From: Streptomyces sp. NRRL F-5122
Lineage (GTDB): Bacteria > Actinomycetota > Actinomycetes > Streptomycetales > Streptomycetaceae
Length of the DNA stretch: 64,000 bases
Direction of reading: 5' to 3'
Assembly (NCBI RefSeq): GCF_001507435.1
Contig: NZ_LMWH01000093.1
Coordinates: 1-64,000 of the forward strand
In this document: piece by piece, positions 38,255 to 48,002 of the stretch
How positions within the stretch are numbered: the stretch's first letter is position 1
Layout of the letters: every line of letters starts with the position of its first letter
The notes under the pieces: model-generated
The model's input: the letters and a program-made list of their open reading frames with translations, nothing else
Databases searched by the model: none
Told to the model about the DNA's origin: nothing
Program-made: the position numbers and the translations under genes

Positions 38255-40204
38255 ATGTTCGACACAGTGCTTGTGGCCAACCGGGGCGAGATCGCGGTCC
38301 GGGTCATCCGGACGCTGCGTTCGCTCGGTGTGCGCTCGGTGGCCGTCTTCTCCGACGCGGACACCGACTCCCGGCACGTCCGGGAGGCCGACACAGCCGT
38401 ACGGATCGGACCGGCACCCGCGGCCGAGAGCTATCTGTCGGTGGAGCGGCTGCTCGAGGCCGCCGCGCGGAGCGGCGCCCAGGCGGTGCACCCGGGGTAC
38501 GGCTTCCTCGCGGAGAACGCCGCCTTCGCGCGGGCCTGCACGGATGCGGGGCTGGTCTTCATCGGACCCCCCGCGCAGGCCATCTCGCTCATGGGCGACA
38601 AGATCCGCGCCAAGGAGACGGTACGGGCCGCCGGGGTCCCGGTCGTCCCGGGATCGAGCGGCAGCGGACTGACGGACGCCGAACTGCACGCCGCGGCCCG
38701 TGAGATCGGCATGCCGGTGCTGCTCAAGCCGTCGGCCGGCGGTGGCGGCAAGGGCATGCGGCTGGTGCGGGAGCCGGAGCTGCTGGCCGAGGAGATCGCG
38801 GCCGCCCGCCGTGAGGCCCGCGCCTCCTTCGGTGACGACACACTGCTCGTCGAGCGCTGGATCGACCGGCCCCGCCACATCGAGATCCAGGTCCTGGCGG
38901 ACGGCCACGGCAATGTGGTGCACCTGGGCGAGCGTGAGTGCTCGCTCCAGCGCCGCCACCAGAAGATCATCGAGGAGGCGCCGAGCGTCCTCCTCGACGA
39001 GACGACTCGCGCGGCGATGGGCGAGGCGGCGGTCCAGGCGGCCCGCTCGTGCGGGTACGAGGGCGCGGGCACGGTGGAGTTCATCGTGCCGGGCAGCGAC
39101 CCCTCCTCCTACTACTTCATGGAGATGAACACCCGCCTTCAGGTCGAGCACCCGGTCACCGAGCTGGTCACCGGCCTGGACCTGGTCGAGTGGCAGGTAC
39201 GGGTGGCGGCGGGCGAGCCGCTGTCCTTCGGGCAACGGGACGTCTCGCTCACCGGGCACGCGATCGAGGCCCGCGTCTGCGCCGAGGACCCGGCCCGCGG
39301 CTTCCTCCCCTCCGGCGGCACGGTGCTGTCGCTGCACGAACCCCAGGGCGACGGGGTGCGCACCGACTCGGGGCTGACCGAGGGCACCGAGGTCGGCAGC
39401 CTGTACGACCCGATGCTCTCGAAGGTCATCGCGTACGGCCCCGACCGTGCCACCGCGCTGCGCAGGCTGCGCGCGGCCCTCGCGCGGACCGTCACCCTGG
39501 GCGTGCAGACCAACGCCGGCTTCCTGCGCCGCCTGCTGGCCCATCCGGCCGTCGTGGCGGGTGAGTTGGACACCGGCCTCGTGGAGCGTGAGGTGGACGG
39601 CCTCGTCCCGACCGAGGTCCCCGAGGAGGTCTACGAGGCCGCCGCCGCCGTCCGTCTGGACGCGCTGCGGCCGCACGGCGAGGGCTGGACCGACCCGTTC
39701 TCCGTGCCGAGCGGCTGGCGCCTCGGGGGCGAGCCCAGGCCCGTGGCCTTCCCCCTGCGGGTGTACGAGCCGGTGGTGTACGCCCCCCGGGGTGCCCATA
39801 CGGTCACCGGGGACCGGGTGTCCGTCGTCCTGGACGGCGTACGCCACACGTTCCACCGTGCCGCCGACTGGCTGGGCCGCGACGGCGACGCCTGGCACGT
39901 GCGCGACCACGACCCGGTCGCCGCGTCGCTCACCGGCGCCGCCCGCTCGGGGACCGACTCGCTGACCGCGCCCATGCCGGGCACGGTGACCGTCGTGAAG
40001 GTGGCCGTCGGGGACGAGGTGACGGCCGGGCAGAGCCTGCTGGTCGTCGAGGCGATGAAGATGGAGCACGTCATCTCCGCCCCGCACGCCGGGACCGTCG
40101 CCGAACTCGACGTCACCCCCGGCACGACGGTCGCCATGGACCAGGTGCTGGCCGTGATCGCGCCCCACGAGGACGGCCGGGTGGACGGAGAGGTGGAGAA
40201 GTGA
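38255..40204 (+). CDS. accA1: Biotin carboxylase/BCCP alpha subunit of acyl-CoA carboxylase
   Basis: A 649-residue alpha subunit. The N-terminal biotin carboxylase (about 1-445) has [19 protein letters not shown], the ATP-grasp loop [14 protein letters not shown], and [17 protein letters not shown] with [13 protein letters not shown]. The C-terminal biotinyl domain has [11 protein letters not shown]; the biotinylated Lys is residue 602. ATG 38255 follows GAGGGGATC, eight bases after the carboxyltransferase stop. It is coupled to HMG-CoA lyase by a GTGA overlap. With the preceding gene it makes up a methylcrotonyl-CoA carboxylase. Confidence 0.9.
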   Translation: MFDTVLVANRGEIAVRVIRTLRSLGVRSVAVFSDADTDSRHVREADTAVRIGPAPAAESYLSVERLLEAAARSGAQAVHPGYGFLAENAAFARACTDAGLVFIGPPAQAISLMGDKIRAKETVRAAGVPVVPGSSGSGLTDAELHAAAREIGMPVLLKPSAGGGGKGMRLVREPELLAEEIAAARREARASFGDDTLLVERWIDRPRHIEIQVLADGHGNVVHLGERECSLQRRHQKIIEEAPSVLLDETTRAAMGEAAVQAARSCGYEGAGTVEFIVPGSDPSSYYFMEMNTRLQVEHPVTELVTGLDLVEWQVRVAAGEPLSFGQRDVSLTGHAIEARVCAEDPARGFLPSGGTVLSLHEPQGDGVRTDSGLTEGTEVGSLYDPMLSKVIAYGPDRATALRRLRAALARTVTLGVQTNAGFLRRLLAHPAVVAGELDTGLVEREVDGLVPTEVPEEVYEAAAAVRLDALRPHGEGWTDPFSVPSGWRLGGEPRPVAFPLRVYEPVVYAPRGAHTVTGDRVSVVLDGVRHTFHRAADWLGRDGDAWHVRDHDPVAASLTGAARSGTDSLTAPMPGTVTVVKVAVGDEVTAGQSLLVVEAMKMEHVISAPHAGTVAELDVTPGTTVAMDQVLAVIAPHEDGRVDGEVEK

Positions 40205-41139
40205 CCGCTCAGAAACTGCCCATGGTCGTGCCGTCCGAGGACCTGCCCCCGAGGGTCAGGATCCACGAGGTCGGCGCGCGCGACGGACTGCAGAACGAAG
40301 GACGCACGGTGCCCACCGAGGTGAAGGCGGAGTTCATCCGCCGGCTCGCCGACTCGGGCCTGACCACCATCGAGGCCACCAGCTTCGTCCACCCCAAGTG
40401 GGTACCCCAGCTCGCGGACGCGGAGCAGTTGTTCCCGCTCGTCAGCGAGCTGCCCGTGGAACTGCCGGTGCTCGTGCCGAACCAGCGCGGACTGGACCGC
40501 GCCCTCGCGCTCGGAGTGCGCCGGGTGGCCGTCTTCGCGAGCGCCACCGAATCCTTCGCCAAGGCCAACCTCAACCGCACACTGGACGAGTCCCTCGGGA
40601 TCTTCGAGCCGGTCGTCGAGCACGCGAAGTCCCGGAAGGTGCACGTCCGCGGCTATGTCTCCATGTGCTTCGGCGATCCCTGGGAGGGCGCCGTCCCGAT
40701 CCACCAGGTGGTCCGGGTCTGCAAGGCGCTCATGGACATGGGCTGCGACGAGCTGAGCCTGGGCGACACGATCGGGGTGGCGACCCCGGGCCACGTCCAG
40801 GACCTGCTCTCGGAGCTGAACGAGGAGGGCGTGCCGACCAGCGCGATCGGTGTGCACTTCCACGACACCTACGGTCAGGCGCTCGCCAACACCCTGGCGG
40901 CGCTCCAGCACGGCGTGACGACCGTCGACGCCTCCGCGGGCGGTCTCGGCGGCTGCCCGTACGCGAAGTCCGCCACCGGAAACCTCGCCACCGAGGACCT
41001 CGTGTGGATGCTTCAGGGCCTCGGTATCGAAACCGGGGTCGATCTCGGCCGGCTCACCGCCACGAGCGTGTGGATGGCCGCGCACCTGGACCGGCCCAGC
41101 CCGTCCCGAACCGTCCGAGCCCTCTCCCACAAGGAGTGA
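40201..41139 (+). CDS. hmgL: Hydroxymethylglutaryl-CoA lyase
   Basis: A 312-residue HMGL-like TIM barrel that cleaves HMG-CoA to acetoacetate and acetyl-CoA, the last step of leucine breakdown. Motifs are [14 protein letters not shown] near residue 21 (catalytic Arg-Asp), [26 protein letters not shown] (metal His) and [15 protein letters not shown] (catalytic Cys). The length suits the family (about 300-320). GTG 40201 overlaps the upstream stop. Its presence fixes the operon as leucine/isovalerate catabolism. Confidence 0.93.
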   Translation: MTAQKLPMVVPSEDLPPRVRIHEVGARDGLQNEGRTVPTEVKAEFIRRLADSGLTTIEATSFVHPKWVPQLADAEQLFPLVSELPVELPVLVPNQRGLDRALALGVRRVAVFASATESFAKANLNRTLDESLGIFEPVVEHAKSRKVHVRGYVSMCFGDPWEGAVPIHQVVRVCKALMDMGCDELSLGDTIGVATPGHVQDLLSELNEEGVPTSAIGVHFHDTYGQALANTLAALQHGVTTVDASAGGLGGCPYAKSATGNLATEDLVWMLQGLGIETGVDLGRLTATSVWMAAHLDRPSPSRTVRALSHKE

Positions 41140-41144
41140 ACCCC

Positions 41145-42305
41145 ATGGACCACCACCTCTCCCCCGAACTGGAGGAACTCCGGCGCACGGTCGAGGAGTT
41201 CGCTCACGACGTCGTGGCGCCCAAGATCGGCGACTTCTACGAGCGCCATGAGTTCCCGTACGAGATCGTCCGCGAGATGGGTCGCATGGGCCTGTTCGGG
41301 CTGCCCTTCCCGGAGGAGTACGGCGGCATGGGCGGCGACTACCTGGCGCTCGGCATCGCACTGGAGGAGCTCGCCCGGGTGGACTCCTCCGTGGCCATCA
41401 CCCTGGAGGCAGGCGTCTCGCTGGGCGCCATGCCGGTGTACCGCTTCGGCACGGAGGCCCAGAAGCAGGAGTGGCTCCCCCGTCTGTGCTCCGGCGAGGT
41501 CCTGGGCGCCTTCGGTCTGACGGAACCGGACGGCGGTTCGGACGCGGGCGCGACGCGCACCACGGCCCGGCTGGACACCGAGACCGACGAATGGGTGATC
41601 AACGGCACGAAGTGCTTCATCACCAACTCGGGCACGGACATCACCGGCCTGGTGACCGTCACGGCGGTCACCGGGCGTGCTCCTGACGGCCGCCCGCAGA
41701 TCTCGTCGATCATCGTCCCGTCCGGCACGCCCGGCTTCACGGTGGCGGCCCCGTACTCCAAGGTCGGCTGGAACGCCTCGGACACCCGCGAGCTGTCCTT
41801 CGTGGACGTCCGCGTGCCCGCCGCGAACCTGCTCGGCGAGGAGGGCCGCGGCTACGCCCAGTTCCTGCGCATCCTGGACGAGGGCCGCGTCGCCATCTCG
41901 GCCCTGGCGACGGGCCTGGCCCAGGGCTGTGTGGACGAGTCGGTGAAGTACGCGAAGGAGCGTCATGCCTTCGGCCGCTCCATCGGCACGTACCAGGCGA
42001 TCCAGTTCAAGATCGCCGATATGGAGATGAAGGCCCACACGGCCCGTCTGGCCTGGCGCGACGCCGCCTCCCGCCTTGTCTCCGGGGAGCCCTTCAAGAA
42101 GGAGGCGGCCCTGGCGAAGCTCTACTCGTCCACGGTCGCCGTCGACAACGCCCGTGACGCCACCCAGGTCCACGGCGGCTACGGCTTCATGAACGAGTAC
42201 CCGGTGGCCCGCATGTGGCGTGACTCCAAGATCCTGGAGATCGGCGAGGGCACGAGCGAGGTCCAGCGGATGCTGATCGCCAGGGAGTTGGGGCTGGCGG
42301 GCTGA
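41145..42305 (+). CDS. acdH: Acyl-CoA dehydrogenase (isovaleryl/branched-chain type)
   Basis: A 386-residue FAD enzyme, the first oxidation of the branched acyl-CoA fed to the carboxylase. Motifs are FGLTEPDGGSDAGATRT, INGTKCFITNSGTDITG, ERHAFGRSIGTYQAIQFKIADME and VHGGYGFMNEYPVARMWRD. The C-terminal EIGEGTSEVQRM has Glu at the medium-chain catalytic position, unlike true isovaleryl enzymes with Ala there, suggesting a broader substrate range. ATG 41145 follows AAGGAG; it is the last gene of the operon, with a hairpin just after. Confidence 0.9.
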   Translation: MDHHLSPELEELRRTVEEFAHDVVAPKIGDFYERHEFPYEIVREMGRMGLFGLPFPEEYGGMGGDYLALGIALEELARVDSSVAITLEAGVSLGAMPVYRFGTEAQKQEWLPRLCSGEVLGAFGLTEPDGGSDAGATRTTARLDTETDEWVINGTKCFITNSGTDITGLVTVTAVTGRAPDGRPQISSIIVPSGTPGFTVAAPYSKVGWNASDTRELSFVDVRVPAANLLGEEGRGYAQFLRILDEGRVAISALATGLAQGCVDESVKYAKERHAFGRSIGTYQAIQFKIADMEMKAHTARLAWRDAASRLVSGEPFKKEAALAKLYSSTVAVDNARDATQVHGGYGFMNEYPVARMWRDSKILEIGEGTSEVQRMLIARELGLAG

Positions 42306-42322
42306 CGTCGGCACCCCGTCCG

Positions 42323-42347
42323 GGCGGCCGCGGTGCGCGCGGCCGCC
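42323..42347 (+). terminator. Terminator of the liu-type operon
   Basis: GGCGGCCGCG (42323-42332) pairs exactly with CGCGGCCGCC (42338-42347) around a 5-base loop, 18 bases after the acdH stop. Confidence 0.7.
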
Positions 42348-42764
42348 TCCGGGCGCGGGTGACTCAGAGGTGCCCGTGCCCGCCCGCAATGTCCCGCTGC
42401 GGCACGCGGAACGGGCCCCGAAGGCCCGCAAGCCGCCTCGGCCTGCCTCCGCCGTGTTCCCGGGCGATCCGCTCCCGGGCCCGGACCCACGGCGAAACGT
42501 CCCGTCGGCCTCGGCCCCGTCGACCGGCGCAGGCCCCCTCCGCCCGGACAGGGGCGCCCTCACGCCCGCAGGCGCCCCTCGACCACAACGCCCAATACAC
42601 GCCCAGACCTTACGAGTTGACGGTGGTGCGGCCGACTCCCGTGGTCCGCCCCCGAGTGGGCGAGGTCAAGATCTGCCGGTGAAACGGTAAAGCCCGGGAA
42701 TATGAGCCTCGGCACGAGGGGGTCGCCCGGTAAAGCCTCGGCACCCCCACCACTGGACAATTAG
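42348..42764. other. Intergenic region with no gene
   Basis: About 415 bases between the operon terminator and the desE iron box. Open frames are proline/arginine-rich shadows without ribosome sites. Two short direct repeats (GGTAAAGCC and GCCTCGGCAC, each twice between about 42685 and 42750) precede the iron box; their meaning is unknown. Confidence 0.5.
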
Positions 42765-42783
42765 TGAGGTTAGGCTAACCTAC
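42765..42783. promoter_or_regulatory. Iron box ahead of desE
   Basis: TGAGGTTAGGCTAACCTAC contains the perfect palindrome AGGTTAGGCTAACCT (42767-42781), matching the actinobacterial DmdR/DtxR/IdeR iron box. It lies 51 bases before desE, so desE should be repressed by Fe-loaded DmdR1. Confidence 0.9.
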
Positions 42784-42834
42784 CTTCGAATTGGCCCGGC
42801 GGATGCTCCGCCCCGTTCGAAAGCAGCCTGACTC

Positions 42835-43884
42835 ATGTCCAACGCCCGTGCCACCCGTCTTTCCCGCCGCGGCATCCTCGCCGCCGGCGGCGCCCTCGGC
42901 CTCGGTGCCGTGCTCGCGGCCTGCGGCGACGACAAGGGGAAAGGCAGCGCCTCGGACAAGGGAACGGCCGAGGCCGAGGCCGGCCCCTGGTCGTTCAAGG
43001 ACGACCGCGGCCAGACCGCGAAGGCGGACAAGACGCCGTCGAACATCGTCGCCTTCGTGGGCGTCGCCGCCGCGCTGCACGACTACGGCGTGGAGGTGAA
43101 GGGCGTCTTCGGCCCGACGAAGACCAAGGACGGCAAGGCCGACGTCCAGGCCGGCGACCTCGACATCAGCAAGGTCACCGTCCTCGGCAACGAGTGGGGC
43201 CAGTTCAACATCGAGAAGTACGCGGCCCTCACCCCCGATCTGCTCGTCTCCACGATGTTCGACGACGCCGGAACCCTGTGGTACGTCCCGGAGGAGTCCA
43301 AGAAGAAGATCCTCGCCGTCGGCGCCCCGAGCGTCGGGATCTCCGTCTACGACCGCCAGATGACCGAGCCGCTGCAGCGCATGCTCGAGCTCGCGAAGTC
43401 GCTCGGCGCGGACACCACCAGCGCGAAGATCGCCCAGGCCAAGAAGCGGTTCGAGGACGCGGCCGCCCGGCTGCGCGCGGCGACCAAGGCCAAGCCCGAC
43501 ATCAAGGTGCTGGCGGGTTCCGCGAGCCAGGACATCTTCTATGTCTCCGGCTCGAACCTCTCCATCGACCTGGAGTACTTCAAGGCCCTCGGCGTGAACT
43601 TCGTCGAGCCGTCCCCCTCCGTGCTCAAGGCGAGCGGCGGCTGGTTCGAGAACCTCAGCTGGGAGAACGTCGACAAGTACAAGGCCGACGTCATCATGAT
43701 GGACAACCGCACCTCGGCCATCCAGCCCGCCGACATCACCGAGGCGACCTGGAAGAAGCTTCCCGCGGTCAAAGCCGGCCAGGTCATCGCCCGCGATCCC
43801 GAGCCGATCCTGTCGTACGACAAGTGCGCCCCGCTGCTCGAAAACCTCGCCAAGGCGATCGAGACGGCGAAGAAGGTCGGCTGA
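42835..43884 (+). CDS. desE: Ferrioxamine-binding lipoprotein of the siderophore ABC importer
   Basis: A 349-residue FhuD/BtuF-like binding protein. A Tat lipoprotein signal (RLSRRGILAAGGALG) ends in lipobox LAAC with Cys near residue 25, so it is anchored outside the membrane. The binding domain has IVAFVGVAAALHDYGVEVKG, PDLLVSTMFDDAGTLW and NVDKYKADVIMMDNR. ATG 42835 begins MSNARATRLSRR. Its place directly before desABCD under its own iron box matches DesE, the ferrioxamine receptor; permease and ATPase are not in this window. Confidence 0.9.
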   Translation: MSNARATRLSRRGILAAGGALGLGAVLAACGDDKGKGSASDKGTAEAEAGPWSFKDDRGQTAKADKTPSNIVAFVGVAAALHDYGVEVKGVFGPTKTKDGKADVQAGDLDISKVTVLGNEWGQFNIEKYAALTPDLLVSTMFDDAGTLWYVPEESKKKILAVGAPSVGISVYDRQMTEPLQRMLELAKSLGADTTSAKIAQAKKRFEDAAARLRAATKAKPDIKVLAGSASQDIFYVSGSNLSIDLEYFKALGVNFVEPSPSVLKASGGWFENLSWENVDKYKADVIMMDNRTSAIQPADITEATWKKLPAVKAGQVIARDPEPILSYDKCAPLLENLAKAIETAKKVG

Positions 43885-43929
43885 CCCAACCCTCGCCGAG
43901 CCCCGGGGCCCCGCCCCTCGGAAGCCCCG

Positions 43930-44663
43930 ATGGCGACGGCCGCAGCCGCCCCGTCCCGTTCCTTCTCCCTCCGGTCGGAACGGACGGGGCGGCTCGGTCC
44001 GTCTCCGGCCCGGGTCACCGTCACGGGAGGCGAACTGCGCGCGTCCCACTCGGGCGGACGGGACCAGCGCGCCCCTCCCCCCTTTTCCGCATCCCGGCGG
44101 CCCGGCCCCGCTGCCGCGTGGTCCCCGGCCGGATCAACTCCGGTCTCGTGCCGCACGGCATGAAGCCCGGCCCGACCGGACGACGGACCCCGTGACACGC
44201 CGCTCGCCGGGACGGCGCCACGCTCCCCGGCCCCGGCGACGGAAGACGACATGCGATCCGCTTCCGTCCGCCCGGACACCCGCCGCGTTCCTCCAACACC
44301 GGCCCGGGCGCCCGCGCCCATGCCTGGCCCGAGGCCGGACACGCCGCCGACGTCGAGGAACCCGTGAGCCGGACCGACACCCGGATCAGCCGGCTCGTGG
44401 ACGAGGAAGCCCCGCACCGCTCCGAGAAGGAGACAGGTGTCCCCCACGACTGCGGCCCCGCCGCCATTCGTGAACCCGAACTCCCTTTGACTCACGGCTC
44501 GTACGTCCGGATCGCGGGCGAGTTCCGCCGGGTCGAGGCGTTGCGCCGGCAGTTCGTCGTCGACAGCGGGATCGACCGCCACCGCATCATCGTCCTTGGC
44601 GGCACGGCTCCAGTGGAGGGACGGCCACGCACCGGGGGGGTGACCGCGACCACGGGAGGGTAG
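43930..44663 (+). pseudogene. desF: Decayed siderophore-interacting (ferri-siderophore reductase) gene, desF remnant
   Basis: The region between desE and desA looks like a broken siderophore-interacting protein. Frame 1 from ATG 43930 gives MATAAAAPSRSFSLRSERTG and then RRLGPSPARVTVTGGEL-like text to GGRDQR near 44070, matching a SIP FAD-domain N-terminus. The later part reads in another frame: GLVPHGMKPGP, a TGA at 44193-44195, then AIRFRPPGHPP, AHAWPEAGHAADVEEP, RIAGEFRRVEALRRQFVVDS and GIDRHRIIVLGG, matching the SIP NADPH domain and C-terminus. The RSYT-type FAD motif is missing and the final GYWR is lost. The 734 bases compare with about 810-870 in intact genes. It is broken by at least one frameshift, one stop and a deletion. 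Confidence 0.75.
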
Positions 44664-44673
44664 GCGAGTAAAG

Positions 44674-44692
44674 TTAGGTTAGGCTAACCTAA
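44674..44692. promoter_or_regulatory. Iron box ahead of desABCD
   Basis: TTAGGTTAGGCTAACCTAA is a perfect 19-base palindrome identical to the DmdR/IdeR iron-box consensus. It lies 64 bases before desA and should make desABCD transcription iron-repressed. Confidence 0.93.
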
Positions 44693-44756
44693 GCTTGACC
44701 GGGCGACTTCGCCCTTCCCCACCCCGCACGGACTGTCCCCACCGGGAGGCCTCCAC

Positions 44757-46199
44757 ATGCGCTCGCACCTGCTCAATGACCTGACCGCGGAGCACTACCG
44801 CCGTTCCGTGACCGAAGGAGTCGAGCGGGTGGCCGCCAAACTCGCCGCCACCGACCGTCCGTTCACCGGCATCACGGTCGACGCCCTCGCCCCCCGCATC
44901 GAGGGGATCGACCTGGACCGCCCGCTGCACGACACCTCGGCCGCCCTGGACGAGTTGGAGGAGCTCTACCTCCGCGACGCGATCTACTTCCACCACCCCC
45001 GCTATCTCGCCCATCTCAACTGCCCGGTCGTCATCCCGGCCGTACTGGGCGAGGCCGTCCTGTCCGCCGTCAACTCCTCCCTCGACACCTGGGACCAGTC
45101 GGCGGGCGGCACCCTCATCGAGCGCAGGCTCATCGACTGGACGACCGGACGTCTCGGCCTCGGCCCGGCCGCCGACGGCGTGTTCACCTCCGGAGGCACC
45201 CAGTCCAACCTCCAGGCGCTGCTCCTGGCCCGCGAAGAGGCCAAGACCGACGACCTCGGGCGGCTGAGGATCTTCACGTCCGAGGTCAGCCACTTCAGCG
45301 TGAAGAAGTCGGCGAAACTGCTCGGCCTCGGCCCCGACGCGGTGGTCTCCGTCCCCGTCGGCCCCGACAGGCGCATGCGGACCGTGGCCCTCGCCCGCGA
45401 GCTGGATCGCTGCGTCCAGGACGGTCTGGTCCCGATGGCCGTCGTCGCGACCGCGGGCAGCACGGACTTCGGCTCCATCGACCCGCTGCCCGAGATCGCC
45501 GAGCTGAGTGCGCGGTCGGGTGTGTGGATGCACGTGGACGCGGCCTACGGCTGCGGGCTGCTGGCCTCCCTCAAGCACCGGGACCGCCTGGCCGGCATCG
45601 AGCGCGCCGACTCGGTCACCGTCGACTACCACAAGTCCTTCTTCCAGCCTGTGAGTTCCTCCGCCGTGCTGGTCGGGGACGCCGCCGCCCTGCGCCACGC
45701 GACCTATCACGCGGAGTACCTCAACCCCCGACGTATGGTCCAGGAGCGCATCCCCAACCAGGTCGACAAGTCCCTGCAGACCACCCGCCGCTTCGACGCA
45801 CTCAAGCTGTGGCTGACCCTGCGCACGATGGGCGCCGACGGCATCGGACAGCTCTTCGACGAGGTGTGCGAACTGGCGCAGGAGGGCTGGAAGCTGCTGG
45901 CCGTCGACCCGCGCTTCGACGTCGTGGTCCGGCCGGAGTTGTCGACCCTGGTCTTCCGCTACATCCCGACGGCCGTCACCGACCCCGCCGAGATCGACCG
46001 CGCCAACCTGTACGCCCGCAAGGCCCTGTTCGCCTCCGGCGACGCCGTGGTCGCGGGCACCAAGGTCGGCGGCCGCCACTACCTGAAGTTCACCCTGCTC
46101 AACCCCGAGACGACGGCAGACGACATCTCCGCGGTCCTCCATCTGATCGCCGGCCACGCCGAGCAGTACCTGGGAGAGTCCCTTGACCGCGCTTGCTGA
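44757..46199 (+). CDS. desA: L-lysine decarboxylase (PLP), desferrioxamine biosynthesis
   Basis: A 480-residue group II PLP decarboxylase that turns lysine into cadaverine, the first step of desferrioxamine synthesis. Motifs are [40 protein letters not shown] (cofactor phosphate), [12 protein letters not shown] (Asp, Ala-Ala) and [18 protein letters not shown] with the Schiff-base Lys near residue 296. ATG 44757 follows CGGGAGG. It is the first gene of the iron-regulated operon; desB starts inside its last codons. Confidence 0.94.
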   Translation: MRSHLLNDLTAEHYRRSVTEGVERVAAKLAATDRPFTGITVDALAPRIEGIDLDRPLHDTSAALDELEELYLRDAIYFHHPRYLAHLNCPVVIPAVLGEAVLSAVNSSLDTWDQSAGGTLIERRLIDWTTGRLGLGPAADGVFTSGGTQSNLQALLLAREEAKTDDLGRLRIFTSEVSHFSVKKSAKLLGLGPDAVVSVPVGPDRRMRTVALARELDRCVQDGLVPMAVVATAGSTDFGSIDPLPEIAELSARSGVWMHVDAAYGCGLLASLKHRDRLAGIERADSVTVDYHKSFFQPVSSSAVLVGDAAALRHATYHAEYLNPRRMVQERIPNQVDKSLQTTRRFDALKLWLTLRTMGADGIGQLFDEVCELAQEGWKLLAVDPRFDVVVRPELSTLVFRYIPTAVTDPAEIDRANLYARKALFASGDAVVAGTKVGGRHYLKFTLLNPETTADDISAVLHLIAGHAEQYLGESLDRAC

Positions 46200-47463
46200 A
46201 GCCACCGACAGGACGTACGACTTCGTGGGGATCGGGCTCGGCCCCTTCAATCTCGGCCTCGCCTGTCTCACCGAGCCGATCGCCGGACTGGACGGCGTCT
46301 TCCTGGAGTCGAAGCCCACCTTCGAATGGCACTCGGGGATGTTCCTGGACGGCGCCCATCTCCAGACCCCGTTCATGTCGGACCTGGTCACCCTGGCCGA
46401 CCCGACCTCCCCGTACTCCTTCCTCAACTACCTGAAGGAGCAGGGCCGGCTGTACGCGTTCTACATCCGGGAGAACTTCTATCCCCTGCGCGTCGAGTAC
46501 GACGACTACTGCCGCTGGGCCGCCTCGAAGCTGGGCAACGTCCGCTTCGGCACCACGGTCACCGAGGTGACGTACGAGGGCGAGGCGTACGTCGTCCGTA
46601 CGCAGTCGGGCGGCGCGTACCGGGCACGCCGTCTGGTCCTCGGCACGGGCACCCCTCCCTACATCCCGGAGTCCTGCCGCGGCCTCGCCGGCGACCTCAT
46701 CCACAACTCCCGGTATCTGGACCACAAGCACCGGCTCCAGGCCAAGGAGTCGATCACGCTGGTGGGCAGTGGGCAGTCCGCCGCCGAGATCTACCAGGAC
46801 CTGCTCTCCGAGATCGACCTCCACGGCTACCAGCTGAACTGGGTCACCCGCTCACCGCGCTTCTTCCCGCTGGAGTACACCAAGCTCACGCTGGAGATGA
46901 CCTCCCCCGAGTACATCGACTACTTCCACGGACTGCCCGAGCGGACCCGCTACCGCCTCACCGAACAGCACAAGGGGCTGTTCAAGGGCATCGACGGCGA
47001 CCTGATCGACGAGATCTTCGACCTGCTGTACCAGAAGAACCTCGACGGGCCGGTCCCCACCCGGCTCCTGACGAACTCGGCCCTGGTCAGTGCCCGTTAC
47101 GACGACGACGGCCGGTACACGCTCGGCTTCCGCCAGGAGGAGCAGGAGAAGGACTTCGAGCTCCGCTCCCAGGGCCTGATCCTCGCCACCGGCTACAGGT
47201 ACACCGAGCCGGAGTTCCTGAAGCCGGTCCGCGACCGGCTGCGCTACGACCGGCACGGCAACTTCGACGTGGCCCGGAACTACTCCATCGACACCACGGG
47301 CAGCGGCGTCTTCCTGCAGAACGCCGGTGTGCACACGCACAGCATCACCAGTCCCGACCTGGGCATGGGCCCGTACCGGAACGCGTACATCATCCGTGAG
47401 CTGCTCGGCACCGAGTACTACCCCGTCGAGAAGTCCATCGCCTTCCAGGAGTTCGCAGTATGA
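46183..47463 (+). CDS. desB: Cadaverine N-hydroxylase (FAD monooxygenase)
   Basis: A 426-residue lysine/ornithine N-monooxygenase-family enzyme that hydroxylates cadaverine. Motifs are [17 protein letters not shown] (FAD site), [36 protein letters not shown] (NADPH site) and [13 protein letters not shown]. The start is TTG 46183, overlapping desA by 17 bases, with GGGAG six bases ahead; no nearer ATG/GTG keeps the FAD motif. It is coupled to desC by an ATGA overlap. Confidence 0.93.
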   Translation: MTALAEATDRTYDFVGIGLGPFNLGLACLTEPIAGLDGVFLESKPTFEWHSGMFLDGAHLQTPFMSDLVTLADPTSPYSFLNYLKEQGRLYAFYIRENFYPLRVEYDDYCRWAASKLGNVRFGTTVTEVTYEGEAYVVRTQSGGAYRARRLVLGTGTPPYIPESCRGLAGDLIHNSRYLDHKHRLQAKESITLVGSGQSAAEIYQDLLSEIDLHGYQLNWVTRSPRFFPLEYTKLTLEMTSPEYIDYFHGLPERTRYRLTEQHKGLFKGIDGDLIDEIFDLLYQKNLDGPVPTRLLTNSALVSARYDDDGRYTLGFRQEEQEKDFELRSQGLILATGYRYTEPEFLKPVRDRLRYDRHGNFDVARNYSIDTTGSGVFLQNAGVHTHSITSPDLGMGPYRNAYIIRELLGTEYYPVEKSIAFQEFAV

Positions 47464-48002
47464 GCACGACCACCCTCGGCACCCTCGCCTTCCGCCCCCT
47501 CGACCCCCTCGAGGACGCCGAGCTCCTGCACGGCTGGGTGACGCACCCCAAGGCGGCCTTCTGGATGATGCAGGAGGCCAGGCTCGAGGACGTCGAACGC
47601 GCCTACATGGAGATCGCGGCCGACGAGCACCAGGACGCCCTCATCGGGCTGCACGACGGGAAGCCCGCCTTCCTGATGGAGAGGTACGACCCGGCCCACC
47701 GGGAGCTGGTCGGCCTGTACGAGCCCCGGCCCGGCGACGTCGGCATGCACTTCCTGGTCGCGCCGGCCGAGACCCCGGTGCACGGATTCACCCGGGCCGT
47801 CATCACCGCCGTGATGGGGCGTCTGTTCGACGACCCGGCGACCGCACGCGTCGTCGTCGAGCCCGACGTCCACAACACGGCCGTGCACGCCCTGAACGCG
47901 GCCGTCGGGTTCGTGCCCGAGCGCGAGATCCTCAAGCCGGAGAAGACGGCGCTGCTCAGTTTCTGCACCCGTGCGCAGTTCGAGAGGGCGGTGGCGGCAT
48001 GA
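47460..48002 (+). CDS. desC: N-hydroxycadaverine acyltransferase
   Basis: A 180-residue GNAT-type siderophore acyltransferase (AlcB/IucB-like) that acylates N-hydroxycadaverine with succinyl-, acetyl- or other acyl-CoA. Visible marks are [22 protein letters not shown] near residue 28, GMHFLVAP, and [20 protein letters not shown] near 139, the acetyl-CoA-binding end. ATG 47460 overlaps the desB stop and its own stop overlaps desD (ATGA at both ends). Confidence 0.92.
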   Translation: MSTTTLGTLAFRPLDPLEDAELLHGWVTHPKAAFWMMQEARLEDVERAYMEIAADEHQDALIGLHDGKPAFLMERYDPAHRELVGLYEPRPGDVGMHFLVAPAETPVHGFTRAVITAVMGRLFDDPATARVVVEPDVHNTAVHALNAAVGFVPEREILKPEKTALLSFCTRAQFERAVAA

